Source of the DNA: Kibdelosporangium sp040675465
Lineage (GTDB): Bacteria > Actinomycetota > Actinomycetes > Mycobacteriales > Pseudonocardiaceae
Reading direction: 5' to 3'
Assembly: GCF_040675465.1 (NCBI RefSeq)
Contig: NZ_JBFAPA010000002.1
Location: 62,001 to 126,000 of the forward strand
DNA length: 64,000 nucleotides
The position numbers were made by a program, and so were the translations under genes. Positions 50,457-59,300 of the stretch are shown one piece after another. Positions within the stretch are counted from its first letter, which is position 1. Every line of letters starts with the position of its first letter. Under the pieces are notes generated by a model. The model saw only the letters and a program-made list of their open reading frames with translations. It did no database searches and had not been told where the DNA came from.

Positions 50457-51890
50457 ATGTCCCCATTCCCCCCGTACCGCGCCCAGGTCGTGACACCCAT
50501 CCCGGTCACGACCGCGGGGCAACGGGCGAAAGCGCTGGCGGAGGCCGGTTACAACGGCTTCAACCTGCGGGCGAACACGGTCACGATCGATTTGCTGACC
50601 GACTCCGGCACCGGCGCCGTGTCCACCGACCAGGAGGCGGCCGCGGCGCGTGGTGACCGTTCCTACGCCGGGTCCGACTCGTTCTTCCGGTTCCGCGAGG
50701 CGGTGAGCGAGCTGACCTCGTTTCCGCACATCTTTCCGGTGCACCAGGGCCGCGCGGCCGAACGCGTGCTGTTCACCAATGTCCTGCGGCCGGGACAGAT
50801 TTCGCTGAGCAACACCCATTTCGACACCACCAGGGCGAACATCGAGCTGCTCGGCTGCGAGGCGCGCGACCTGCCGTGCGCCGAAGCGGCCGACCTGGAC
50901 TCCGAGTCGCCGTTCAAGGGAAACATCGATCTCGACGCGGTCGCGCAGATCTTGTCCGGCCCGGACTCGCACCGGGTCGGCATGATCCTGATGACCATTA
51001 CCAACAATGGCGGGGGTGGCCAGCCCGTGTCGATGGCCAACCTCAAGGCGGTCCGCGACATTTGCCGCCGGCACGACGTGCCATTGTTGCTCGATGCCGC
51101 CCGCTTCGCGGAAAACGCCTTTCTGGTCACCCGGCGGGAGGACGGTTACGCGGGGCACACCCCACGGCAGGTCGCCGAGGAGGCCTTCGGGCTCGTCGAC
51201 GGTGCCGTGGCGAGCCTGAAGAAGGACGGCATCGCCCCGATGGGCGCGTTCATCGGGTTGCGCGACCCGGAACTGGCCCAGCGGTGTGAGCTCAACCTGA
51301 TCGCCACCGAGGGCTTCCGCACCTACGGCGGGCTGGCCGCGCACGACCTGGAACGCGTGGCCCAGGGCCTGAGCGAGGTGCTGGACCCCGCCTACCTGGC
51401 CGCGCGGGCCGCGGACACCGAACGGCTGGCCCAGCTGCTCGGTGATGCGGGCGTGGACATCGTGCGCCCGCCGGGCCTGCACGCGCTGTACCTCAACGCC
51501 GGACGGCTGCTCACCCACCTGCCGCCGTCCGCGTTCCCCGGCCACTCGCTGGCCTGCGAGCTGTACCTGCGCGGCGGGATCCGCTGTGCGGAGCTGGGCT
51601 CCCTTTACCTGGGCACGTTCGACGAGCACAACGAGCTGGTGACCCCGGCGCCGTTCGAGCTCGTCCGGATCGCGTTGCCGCGCCGGGTCTACAGCCAGGC
51701 GCACTACGACTACGTGGCCGGGATCCTCGCGGACATCGCGAAGGACCCCGGCCAGGTGCCCGGCTACCGAGTGGTGGACGCACCGAAACTGTTGCGCCAC
51801 TTCAACTTGCGGATGGAACCACTGCGCACACCCGCGTTCACCCGACGGGAAGCGCGCTCATCGCGTGTTTCACCAGCCGGATCAAGGTGA
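50457..51890 (+). CDS. tnaA: Tryptophanase (tryptophan indole-lyase)
   Basis: A 477-aa PLP enzyme of the beta-eliminating lyase family, normal length for TnaA. It cleaves L-tryptophan (or a prenylated tryptophan) to an indole, pyruvate and ammonia. Visible are the opening PFPPYRAQVVTPIPVTTAGQR, LRANTVTIDLLTDSGTGAVS, YAGSDSF, VHQGRAAERVL, the LLDAARFAENAFLV stretch with its aspartate, and Lys255/Lys256 in SLKKDG, the family's PLP-lysine position. ATG at 50457 follows AGGA; a GTG at 50433 overlapping the prenyltransferase stop (GTGA) is the alternative. The last 53 bases overlap the 3' end of the opposite-strand GTPase gene, giving an arginine- and serine-rich tail. With the upstream gene it should convert tryptophan to a prenylated indole. 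Confidence 0.92.
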   Translation: MSPFPPYRAQVVTPIPVTTAGQRAKALAEAGYNGFNLRANTVTIDLLTDSGTGAVSTDQEAAAARGDRSYAGSDSFFRFREAVSELTSFPHIFPVHQGRAAERVLFTNVLRPGQISLSNTHFDTTRANIELLGCEARDLPCAEAADLDSESPFKGNIDLDAVAQILSGPDSHRVGMILMTITNNGGGGQPVSMANLKAVRDICRRHDVPLLLDAARFAENAFLVTRREDGYAGHTPRQVAEEAFGLVDGAVASLKKDGIAPMGAFIGLRDPELAQRCELNLIATEGFRTYGGLAAHDLERVAQGLSEVLDPAYLAARAADTERLAQLLGDAGVDIVRPPGLHALYLNAGRLLTHLPPSAFPGHSLACELYLRGGIRCAELGSLYLGTFDEHNELVTPAPFELVRIALPRRVYSQAHYDYVAGILADIAKDPGQVPGYRVVDAPKLLRHFNLRMEPLRTPAFTRREARSSRVSPAGSR

Positions 51891-52428
51891 GCTTGGCCGA
51901 GTCGCGTTCCCGGGCGTCGCACATGACGATCGGGACGTGGCTCGGCACCGCCAGCGCGCCGCGGATCTCCTCCTCGTTGTAGCGCTCGGCGTTGTCGAAG
52001 CAGTTCACCGCCACGATGAACGGGATCTTGCGGCGCTCGAAGAAGTCGATCGCCGCGAAGCTGGTGTCCAGCCTGCGGGTGTCCACCAGGACCACCGTGC
52101 CGATCGCGCCGCGGGCCAGCTCGTCCCACATGAACCAGAACCGTTCCTGGCCCGGGGTGCCGAACAGGTACAGCACGTACTTCGGCGAGATGGTGATCCG
52201 GCCGAAGTCCAGCGCCACCGTCGTCGTCGCCTTGCGTTCCACGCCAAGCAGATCGTCGATGCCGTCGCTGGCCTCGGTGAGCACCTCCTCGGTGGTCAGC
52301 GGCGGGATCTCGCTGACCGCGCCGACCATCGTCGTCTTGCCCACCCCGAAGCCCCCGGCGATGATGATCTTTACCGGGGTCGGGATGAACTCCGCTTCCT
52401 GTTCGTCGTCAGAGTTTCGTGAGTCCAT
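51838..52428 (-). CDS. cvnD: Conservon small GTPase (MglA/Ras-like)
   Basis: A 196-aa ATP/GTP-binding protein. The P-loop GGFGVGKT is at 25-32; LDFGRI, a LFGTPGQERFWFMWDEL switch II segment and VAVNCFDN (the guanine-recognition region, with N in place of the usual NKxD) follow. Final gene of a leftward cvnA-B-C-D conservon; its ATG lies 20 bases inside the end of the DUF742 gene. Conservon proteins are proposed to assemble at the membrane like a simple G-protein system and to influence development and antibiotic production in Streptomyces. Its 3' end overlaps the tryptophanase gene on the other strand by 53 bases. Confidence 0.92.
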   Translation of the reverse strand: MDSRNSDDEQEAEFIPTPVKIIIAGGFGVGKTTMVGAVSEIPPLTTEEVLTEASDGIDDLLGVERKATTTVALDFGRITISPKYVLYLFGTPGQERFWFMWDELARGAIGTVVLVDTRRLDTSFAAIDFFERRKIPFIVAVNCFDNAERYNEEEIRGALAVPSHVPIVMCDARERDSAKLTLIRLVKHAMSALPVG

Positions 52429-52780
52429 CGAGTACCGCCTGTAGTAGTTCCCGGTCCGGTGCCTTGGCCGCCATGGCCGTGGGCGAGCGGGTGATGACAA
52501 CGCCGCGTTCGATCAGGTCCCCGCACAGCACCCGCACCACGCCCAGCGGCAGGTCCAGGTGCGCGGCCAGCTCGGCCACCGACAACGGCCGCTGGCACAG
52601 CTGCCGGATGGCCATGTGCTCCGGGGTCGGGCCGCTCTGGTCGGTCGCCGTCCGCAGCGTCATCACCTGGGTGGACAGGTCCAGCTGGGCCCGCGCGGAG
52701 GCCGACGGGGTCCGGCCGCTGGTGATCGCGTACGGGCGGACCAGCGGGCCGGCGGCCTCGTCGTACCATCCGTCGTCCAC
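52409..52780 (-). CDS. cvnC: Conservon DUF742 protein
   Basis: A 123-aa DUF742 protein, with LVRPYAITSGR near the start and the winged-helix-like QLCQRPLSVAELAAHLDLPLGVVRVLCGDLIERG. A GTG start at 52780 is chosen because GGAGAGG lies 8 bases upstream; a TTG two codons earlier is too close to that site. It starts 3 bases after the roadblock stop and overlaps the GTPase start by 20 bases, so all are coupled. It is paralogous to the lone DUF742 protein at 47096-47692. Confidence 0.9.
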   Translation of the reverse strand: MDDGWYDEAAGPLVRPYAITSGRTPSASARAQLDLSTQVMTLRTATDQSGPTPEHMAIRQLCQRPLSVAELAAHLDLPLGVVRVLCGDLIERGVVITRSPTAMAAKAPDRELLQAVLDGLTKL

Positions 52781-52782
52781 GC

Positions 52783-53196
52783 TCAAGTCCTCTCCAGTGT
52801 CGCTGCGGCGGTTCCCCTTGGCGCGGCTGCCATGTAGTCACCGACTCGTTTGACCAGGCGGTTCATCTCGTAGGCGATCATCTCGACGTCCACGCTCGAC
52901 TCGGCCAGCACCGCCAGGCACGCGCCCCGGCCCGCCGCGGAGACGAACAGGTAGCCCTCCTCCATCTCGATCAGGTTCTGCAGCACCCGGCCGCGGTTGA
53001 AGTGCCTGCTGACGCCCTTGGCCAGGCTCTGCAGGCTGGACGCGATCGCGGACAGCTGGTCGGAGTCGTTCTTGTCCATCCCGGTCGAGCGGCCCAGCAG
53101 CAGCCCGTCGGCCGACAGCACGATCGCGTGCTGGGTCCCCACAACCCGCCCGACCACGTCGTCGAGCAACCAGTTCAGATCGGTTTTCTGGTTCAT
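52783..53196 (-). CDS. cvnB: Conservon roadblock/LC7 protein
   Basis: A 137-aa roadblock/LC7-domain protein (LNWLLDDVVGRVVGTQHAIVLSADGLLLGRS at the start, a helix with LASGVSR-like sequence LAKGVSRHF, then VEMIAYEMNRLVKRVGDYM). Homologous proteins bind and regulate the partner GTPase, like MglB with MglA. ATG at 53196, 31 bases after the sensor kinase stop. It is cytosolic, with no signal peptide. Confidence 0.92.
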   Translation of the reverse strand: MNQKTDLNWLLDDVVGRVVGTQHAIVLSADGLLLGRSTGMDKNDSDQLSAIASSLQSLAKGVSRHFNRGRVLQNLIEMEEGYLFVSAAGRGACLAVLAESSVDVEMIAYEMNRLVKRVGDYMAAAPRGTAAATLERT

Positions 53197-53227
53197 ACCA
53201 ACGGTTCCCTTGAGGGTAGACACGGGT

Positions 53228-55525
53228 TCACTCTTCGGGTGCGCGGCCGCGCCTGGTGCCCCGGTGGAACGCCGACAGGGTGCCGGCCGCGCCATCGAAG
53301 TCGTAGTCGTCGGCCTGGTCGAGCTCCGGGTCGTCGCGCAGCTGCGCGACCAGGTTGTGCTGCGGGGTGCGCTGTGGCAGCTGCGGCCGGGGACTCGGCT
53401 TCGGCGCCGGGGTCTCAACAGGAGTGTCCACAGTGGATGGTGCCGGTTCGGTGCGGGTGGCGACCGCCTGCGCGGCGGGCCGCTCGCTCGCGGGCGCGAT
53501 CCGGCTGGCTAACACCGGGGGCACGGGCTGCTGGGCGGGTTGGGCCGGTTCGCTCACGGGCACGTCCTCGTCGTCGGTCTGGCCTTCGGTGACGAGCAGG
53601 GCGGCGGGGATCAGCACGGTGGCCCGCAGCCCGCCGTAGCGCGACGGGTCGAAGGTGACCTTGATCCCCAGCCGGGACGCCAGCCGGGCCACCACGAACA
53701 GGCCAAGGCTGGAGTCGGCGCGCAGCGCCATCGCGTCGAACTCGGGCGCGTCGGCCATCATCTCGTTGGCCCACTCGCGGGCGGCGTCGGTCATGCCGAG
53801 GCCCTGGTCGGACACGTCCACCACGACGCCGCGGGCGACCGCGGTGCCGGTCACCTCGACCTGGGACCCCGGCGGGGAGAACGAGGTCGCGTTGTCCACC
53901 AGCTCGGCCACCAGGTGGATGGTGTCGGCCACCGCGGACCCGGTGATCTGCACGTCCGGGATGCCGTCCACGGTGACCCGGGAGTACTGCTCGGTCTCGG
54001 ACACCGAGGCGCGCAGGATCTCCATCAGCGGCACGGGTTTGCGCCACCGGCGGCCGGGCTGCTTGCCGCCGAGGATGATCAGGTTCTCGGTGGTCCGCCG
54101 GGCCCGGGTGGCCAGGTGGTCGAGCTGGAACAGCGACGCCAGCTGGGTGGAGTCCTCCTCGCGCTTCTCCATCTCGTCGAGGATCTGCAGCTGCCGGTGC
54201 ACCAGAACCTGGTTGCGGTGCGCGATACCGAGGAACACGTTGTGCACACCGCTGCGCGCCTTGGCCTCGCTCACCGCCGCGTTGACCGCGGTCAGCTGCG
54301 CGATGTTCAGCGCCTCGGCCACCTGCCCGATCTCGTCGCGGCCGTGGTCCAGCCGCGGCAGCTCGGCGCCGACGTCGACCGCCTCGCCGCCCTTGAGCCG
54401 GGACACGATGTCCGGCAGGCGTTTGCCGGCCAGGTCGAGCGAGTCGTCGCGCAGTTGCTCCAGCCGGGTGACGAGCGTCCGGTCGACCAGGGTGCGCGAC
54501 ACCCGGACCGCGATGATCACCGAGATCACCGAGATCAGCAGCGCGACCACACTGCCGATGATCGCGTTCCACAGTTTGTCCTGACCGGACACGATGGCCT
54601 TGGCGGAGACCTTGTCGGCCTGGTCGATGGTCAGCGCGGTGAGCGCGGCGGCCACATCGGAGCTCGCGGTGCGCCAGTCGGCCTGCGCGACCGGGACCGC
54701 GTTCTTGTCCTTCGAGGTCCACGGACCCCGCTTGATCAGCGCGTCTTCCGCCGCTGCCAAGCGTTTCCAGGACTCGCTGCCGGTCAGCTGCTGGTACTGC
54801 GCCTGCGTGCTCGGCTCGAGGAACGGCGCGGTGGTACTCAGTTCCGAGCGGTATTTGCCGACATAATTGGTGAACAACAGGTAGTCGTCGGGCGTGAAAG
54901 CCCCGGCCGCGAACGCGCTGTTGACCAGTGAAGCTTCCCTGGCCATCGTGTCGGCGGCACGGAACACCGTGGTCGCGCCGATCGCGCCCTGCACCGCCAC
55001 CTCGTCCGGCACGATGCGCGCCTGGACGTCGAACAGGGTCGCGGCGGTGTCCTGAATCCCGTTGTAGAACTCGTTGACCTGAGCCTTCGCCACCGCGCGG
55101 AAGCCGACCTGGGAACGGAACACCGGCAGCTGGTCGAACTTCCCCTTCAATTCCTTCATGCGCGTAGCAATCTCGTCCGGCGCACTTTCGATGGCCGGGC
55201 CGAAGACCGCTTGCAGGTCATTGAGTTTCTGGTCGGTCTGCTGTTCGCGGGCCAGCAGGTCGGCCTGGCCCGCGCCGTTGTTGTCCACGAACTCCACGGC
55301 CACCTGGCGCTCGGCCTGGATGGACGCCAGCGCGGTCACGGCGGGAATGGACACCTGCCGCACCGAGTCGGCCACCAGCTTGGAGTACAGGCCGCTGAAC
55401 ACGAAGTACCCGGACACCGCCAGCCACAGGACGAGCAGGGTGATGCTGGGGATCAGTACGGTTCTGGTGAGGCGCTTGCGGATCGACTTGTCATGGCCCC
55501 TGCCGGATTCATCCTTGTTCTTCAC
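53228..55525 (-). CDS. cvnA: Conservon sensor histidine-kinase-like protein with NIT domain
   Basis: A membrane sensor of about 765 aa. A cytoplasmic N-terminal stretch, a first membrane helix (about 23-45) and an extracellular helical sensor resembling the nitrate/nitrite-sensing (NIT) domain (about 55-300) come first. A second helix (about 315-340) leads to a linker and a GHKL ATPase with an N-box (ELVDNAT, Asn545), DQGLGM and SSLGLFVVARLA. The DHp-like helix has GIAHRNQVLVHRQLQILDEME, an atypical arrangement for a phosphate-accepting histidine, as in other CvnA proteins. The C-terminal 130 residues are Pro/Ala-rich and disordered. GTG at 55525 follows GGGAG; GTG at 55540 is the alternative. 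First gene of the conservon operon; it presumably relays an outside signal to the GTPase. Confidence 0.9.
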   Translation of the reverse strand: MKNKDESGRGHDKSIRKRLTRTVLIPSITLLVLWLAVSGYFVFSGLYSKLVADSVRQVSIPAVTALASIQAERQVAVEFVDNNGAGQADLLAREQQTDQKLNDLQAVFGPAIESAPDEIATRMKELKGKFDQLPVFRSQVGFRAVAKAQVNEFYNGIQDTAATLFDVQARIVPDEVAVQGAIGATTVFRAADTMAREASLVNSAFAAGAFTPDDYLLFTNYVGKYRSELSTTAPFLEPSTQAQYQQLTGSESWKRLAAAEDALIKRGPWTSKDKNAVPVAQADWRTASSDVAAALTALTIDQADKVSAKAIVSGQDKLWNAIIGSVVALLISVISVIIAVRVSRTLVDRTLVTRLEQLRDDSLDLAGKRLPDIVSRLKGGEAVDVGAELPRLDHGRDEIGQVAEALNIAQLTAVNAAVSEAKARSGVHNVFLGIAHRNQVLVHRQLQILDEMEKREEDSTQLASLFQLDHLATRARRTTENLIILGGKQPGRRWRKPVPLMEILRASVSETEQYSRVTVDGIPDVQITGSAVADTIHLVAELVDNATSFSPPGSQVEVTGTAVARGVVVDVSDQGLGMTDAAREWANEMMADAPEFDAMALRADSSLGLFVVARLASRLGIKVTFDPSRYGGLRATVLIPAALLVTEGQTDDEDVPVSEPAQPAQQPVPPVLASRIAPASERPAAQAVATRTEPAPSTVDTPVETPAPKPSPRPQLPQRTPQHNLVAQLRDDPELDQADDYDFDGAAGTLSAFHRGTRRGRAPEE

Positions 55526-55776
55526 GACGCTCCCACGCACTCCTCCAGGCGACCGGCACGGACAAAGCGAAGCCCGGGAGTTTTATCACAGCCGAGGGGG
55601 AATGTGAAAAGTGTGGGATGATGGGCTTTTCAACAGTCGATGTTAACGTTACCCTTATATGTCACCGGAGTAGCGCCGTCGCGGACCGCGCCTCCGGGTC
55701 CAGTCCACTGTAGACCATTCTGACGTGTGCCTACCGTGATCTTGGCTCGAACTCGCCAGATCCCGGGCAGACCCTT

Positions 55777-56319
55777 TCACCGATAGCGGATGTGTTCTAT
55801 CACACGAATCGCTCGCCCGGACATCACCGACACGGAGTGAATGTCACCCGGCCGCAGCCCGTCGCCCGCGGTGGCGGGCGTCAGAACGTGGAACATCGCC
55901 CCGCCGTCGGCGACCCAGAACAGGTCCGGTTCGGCGGCGCTGATCTGGTTGAGTTTCCAGACCGGTACACCGTCGGCCGCCAGCCGGTCGGCGATCTCGT
56001 CGAACCCGATCCGTTGCGGAAACGGGCCGTAAACATCGCGCAAAGCGCCCGGGGCCATCGCGACCCCGGGCACCCGCTCGGGCGGCCAGCTCAGCTGTTC
56101 CACCCGGACATTGAGAAACGTGCAGGACCATTCGCCGGGGCCGCCCTCGAAGTTCACCTCGAGCATGCCGAACTCACGGGACAGGTGCCCCTCGTAGTGG
56201 CTGCCCTCGAAAAACGTGCCGCCGAGGGCGGCCGCCCAGTCCTCGGGCCGGCTGCCCAGCCCGAGGCCCAGGATCCGGCCACTGGTGGCCAGATCGGCGA
56301 AGAAGTCCGGATAAGACAT
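55777..56319 (-). CDS. Candidate immunity protein for the adjacent secreted toxin
   Basis: A 180-aa acidic cytosolic protein without signal peptide or membrane helix. The ATG lies 2 bases after the stop of the upstream 1227-aa toxin-like gene, so the pair is translationally coupled. I recognise no family. It has Trp/Gly-rich patches (GPGEWSCTF, DLFWVADGGAMFHVLTP) and a PEDWAAALGGTFFEGS opening, in the style of many single-domain immunity proteins. The role is inferred only from position downstream of a polymorphic-toxin-like gene. An unrelated housekeeping function is possible. Confidence 0.6.
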   Translation of the reverse strand: MSYPDFFADLATSGRILGLGLGSRPEDWAAALGGTFFEGSHYEGHLSREFGMLEVNFEGGPGEWSCTFLNVRVEQLSWPPERVPGVAMAPGALRDVYGPFPQRIGFDEIADRLAADGVPVWKLNQISAAEPDLFWVADGGAMFHVLTPATAGDGLRPGDIHSVSVMSGRAIRVIEHIRYR

Positions 56320-56321
56320 GG

Positions 56322-59300
56322 TTACGGCCAGTTCTCCAGTACCTCGACCAGTTCCTCCATCTGACGGATCCGGCCGGGATCGTTCACCTTGAAGTCCTTG
56401 TTCTTGATCCGTTCCAGTGCCGTCTTGGTGTTGTCCAGCAGCTTCTTGCGGTCCGCGGCGTTCTTCGGATCGTTGAGGTGGTCCAGCGCGGCCTTGATGT
56501 CCTTGTCGCTGGCCCACTTGCCGTTGGCGTTGATCGGGGTGCCGACGAGCTCGCCCTTCTTGTTGACCGAGATGCCCACCTCGGTCACGCCGTCATCCAT
56601 GTGGATGTGCGCACCCTTCGTGCCGTAGTCCGGTGCGGGCAGGTCGACCTTACCGAACTTGCACTTCTTCTTCGCCATCGCGGCGACGGCCGCGCGGCTC
56701 TCGGCGTGCGGCGCGAAGGAGGCCCGGCCGCCGAGGTCCAGTTCGCAGACCTCGATGTCCGGCTTGCGGCTGTTGCGGAAGTCCTGGATGAACTTCCCAG
56801 CGCGGTCAAGGACCTTGCGCGCCTTGGAACCCGCCTCGAAGAACCCGGCGATGCCGTCGATCACCCGGATGATCGCCTTGCCCACCGCGGGCAGCTTGCC
56901 GATGGCCAGCACGAAGCTGCCGACGTCGACGATGCTCCACAGGCAGCTGCCGATGTCGCCCTCGCTGACGCACTTGATGATGTTGTCGATGCCCAGCAAC
57001 GAGATCAGGATCTCGGCGCCGTTCTCGACCAGCCAGTCGCCGATGGACTTGTTGGCGTCCTTGAGGGCCTGGCGGTACTCGTCCACCGCGGCCTGGCCGC
57101 CCTGCGCCCGCAGCGCCTCCTCGTCGGACGAGGTCAGCTCGCCGTTGGCCCGGCGTTCCGCGTCGGCCTGCTGGGTCGCCGCATCCTCAAGCGCCTGCTT
57201 GTCCGCCGCGATCTGCGCCGCCTCGGACGCCGCCGCGGCGGCCTCGTCGGCGGACTTGCCCGCGGCGATGGCGTCGGCACGTGCCTGTGCCGCCGCCGCG
57301 CTGGCCTGCGCGGCGAAGGTCCGGGCCTGCGACGCGCTCGCCTCGGCCTGGCTGGCTGAACGGGCCGCCGCTGCCGCCGCCTGCTGGGCGTCGGCCTCGG
57401 CCTGCTTGGCCTGCCGCGCGGACTCCGCCGCCTGGTCGGCCGACCGCTGCGCCTGGTCCGCGGAGGCCTTGGCGGCGTCGGCGAAATCACGGGCCTTCTT
57501 GGCCGAGTCGAGCGCTTGGTTGGCCCAGTCCTGGGCCTCCTGCGCGGCGCCCTTGGCCCGGTAGGCCGCGGCCTGTGCCTCGGCGGCGTTCTGCCTGGCC
57601 GTCGCGGCGATCTTGGCGGCCTGGGCCAGGTAGGACTCGATCTGCGCGACGTGGCTGGCCGTGTCGGCGTCCCGCTGCTGCGCCTTGACCAGGCCCACCT
57701 GCAGGAACGTCCGCTGGTAGGAGGCCGGGCCGGACAGGGCCGCCTGGGCGGCCGCCTTGACCTCGGGCCCGCCGGTGTTCATCGCGGCGGTGACCGCGAC
57801 CTGGTCGTCCTCCTGGCGGGCCTTGTACTGGCCCACGGTGAGGAACTTCTCCCGGTCGGCCGGGGTGCCGCGCAGCGCCGCCTGGGCCGCCGCCTTGAGC
57901 CCGGCGCCACCGCTGTTCATCATCTGCGCGATGGCGATCTGGTCGTCGTCGTCCTTGCCCGCGTAGTGCCGGTCGGTCAGGAAGTCCTTGACCCAGCCGT
58001 AGTCGCTGCTGAGCGCGTCGATCGCGGCGACCCGCTCGGCCGGGCTGCCGGTGTTGTTGGCGATGTGGCCGACGCTCGCGCGGTCGTCCTGCTCGGTCGC
58101 CACGGCGAGTCCAGTTTGGACGAACTTGACCACGTCGGTGTCGTTGCCCACCAGGGCGACGTCGGCCGCTGCCTTGATCCAGCCGCCACCGGTGTGGGTG
58201 GCCCTGGCGGCGACCTTGCGGCCGTTGGTGACCACAGTGGACTGTGGCGCACCGGGCTGCTGCGCCTCGGTCAGCAGGCGCTGGGCCTCCGCGTCCAGCG
58301 CGGCCGTGCGGCCCGCGACCCACGCGGACTGGGCCTGCTGCGCGGCTTCCGCCTCCTTGGCGTCCTTGGCCTCCTCGATGGCCCTGGCCTTCTGCTGGGC
58401 CAGCCGCTCCGCCTCGGACTTGCGGGCGGTGTCGGCGATGGTGTGCGCCAGGTCCGAAGCGCCCTGTGCCTCGGCCGCGGACTGCTTGGCCAGATCGGCC
58501 GACGCCTGTGCCCGGTCGGCCGCGCCCTGCGCCTCACCCGCGTGCTTCACCGCTTCGTCCGCCGCGGCAGCGGCATTGTCGGCGTGCTGGGCGGCCTGGT
58601 TGGCGGCATCCCTTGCCTGGGCGGCATAACGGGCCGCCTCGTTGGCGATGGCCTGTGCCTGGCCCGCGGCGCGGGTGGCCTCGGCGGCCTTGCGCTTGGC
58701 CTGGGCACTGGCGTTGCGGGCCTGGTCCGCGCTCGCGCCCGCCTTGGCCGCCCAGTCACCGGCTTCGCCCGCGGCACCAGCGGCCGCGTCGGCGTTGGCA
58801 CCGGCAGAGCTCGCGGCGGCCGCGGCCTGACCCGCGGCGGTCGCTGCTTTGCTTGCCTGGTCGGCGGCTTCGGCGGCGAGACGCGCACCCTTGGCCACGT
58901 CACGGGCGGCCTTCGCCGCTGCCGAAGCCGCGTCGGCCTGGCTGCGGTCGTTGGCCGCCGCGGCTGCCGCACTGCTCGCGCGAGCCGCCGCCTGCCCGGC
59001 CATGTTGGCCGCCTGGGCTGCCTGGCTGGCCGCGTTCGAGGCCACCCGAGCGGCCTCATTCGCCGCCGCGGCAGCACGAATCGCGGTCTGCGCGGCCGCC
59101 GCGGCCCGCTTGGCGGCATCCGCCGCCCGGCCGGCCGCGTCCGCCGCGCGGATCGAGGAGTCCTGTGCCGCCTTGGTCTCCGCGGCCGCGCGCTGGGCCG
59201 CCTCCTTGGCCAGCCTGGCCGCGTTGATCGCCTGCTCGGCCGCGGCCTGGGCGGCCCTGGTCTGCTCGGCGCTGCGGTCCCCGGCCAGCTGGGCGATGTC

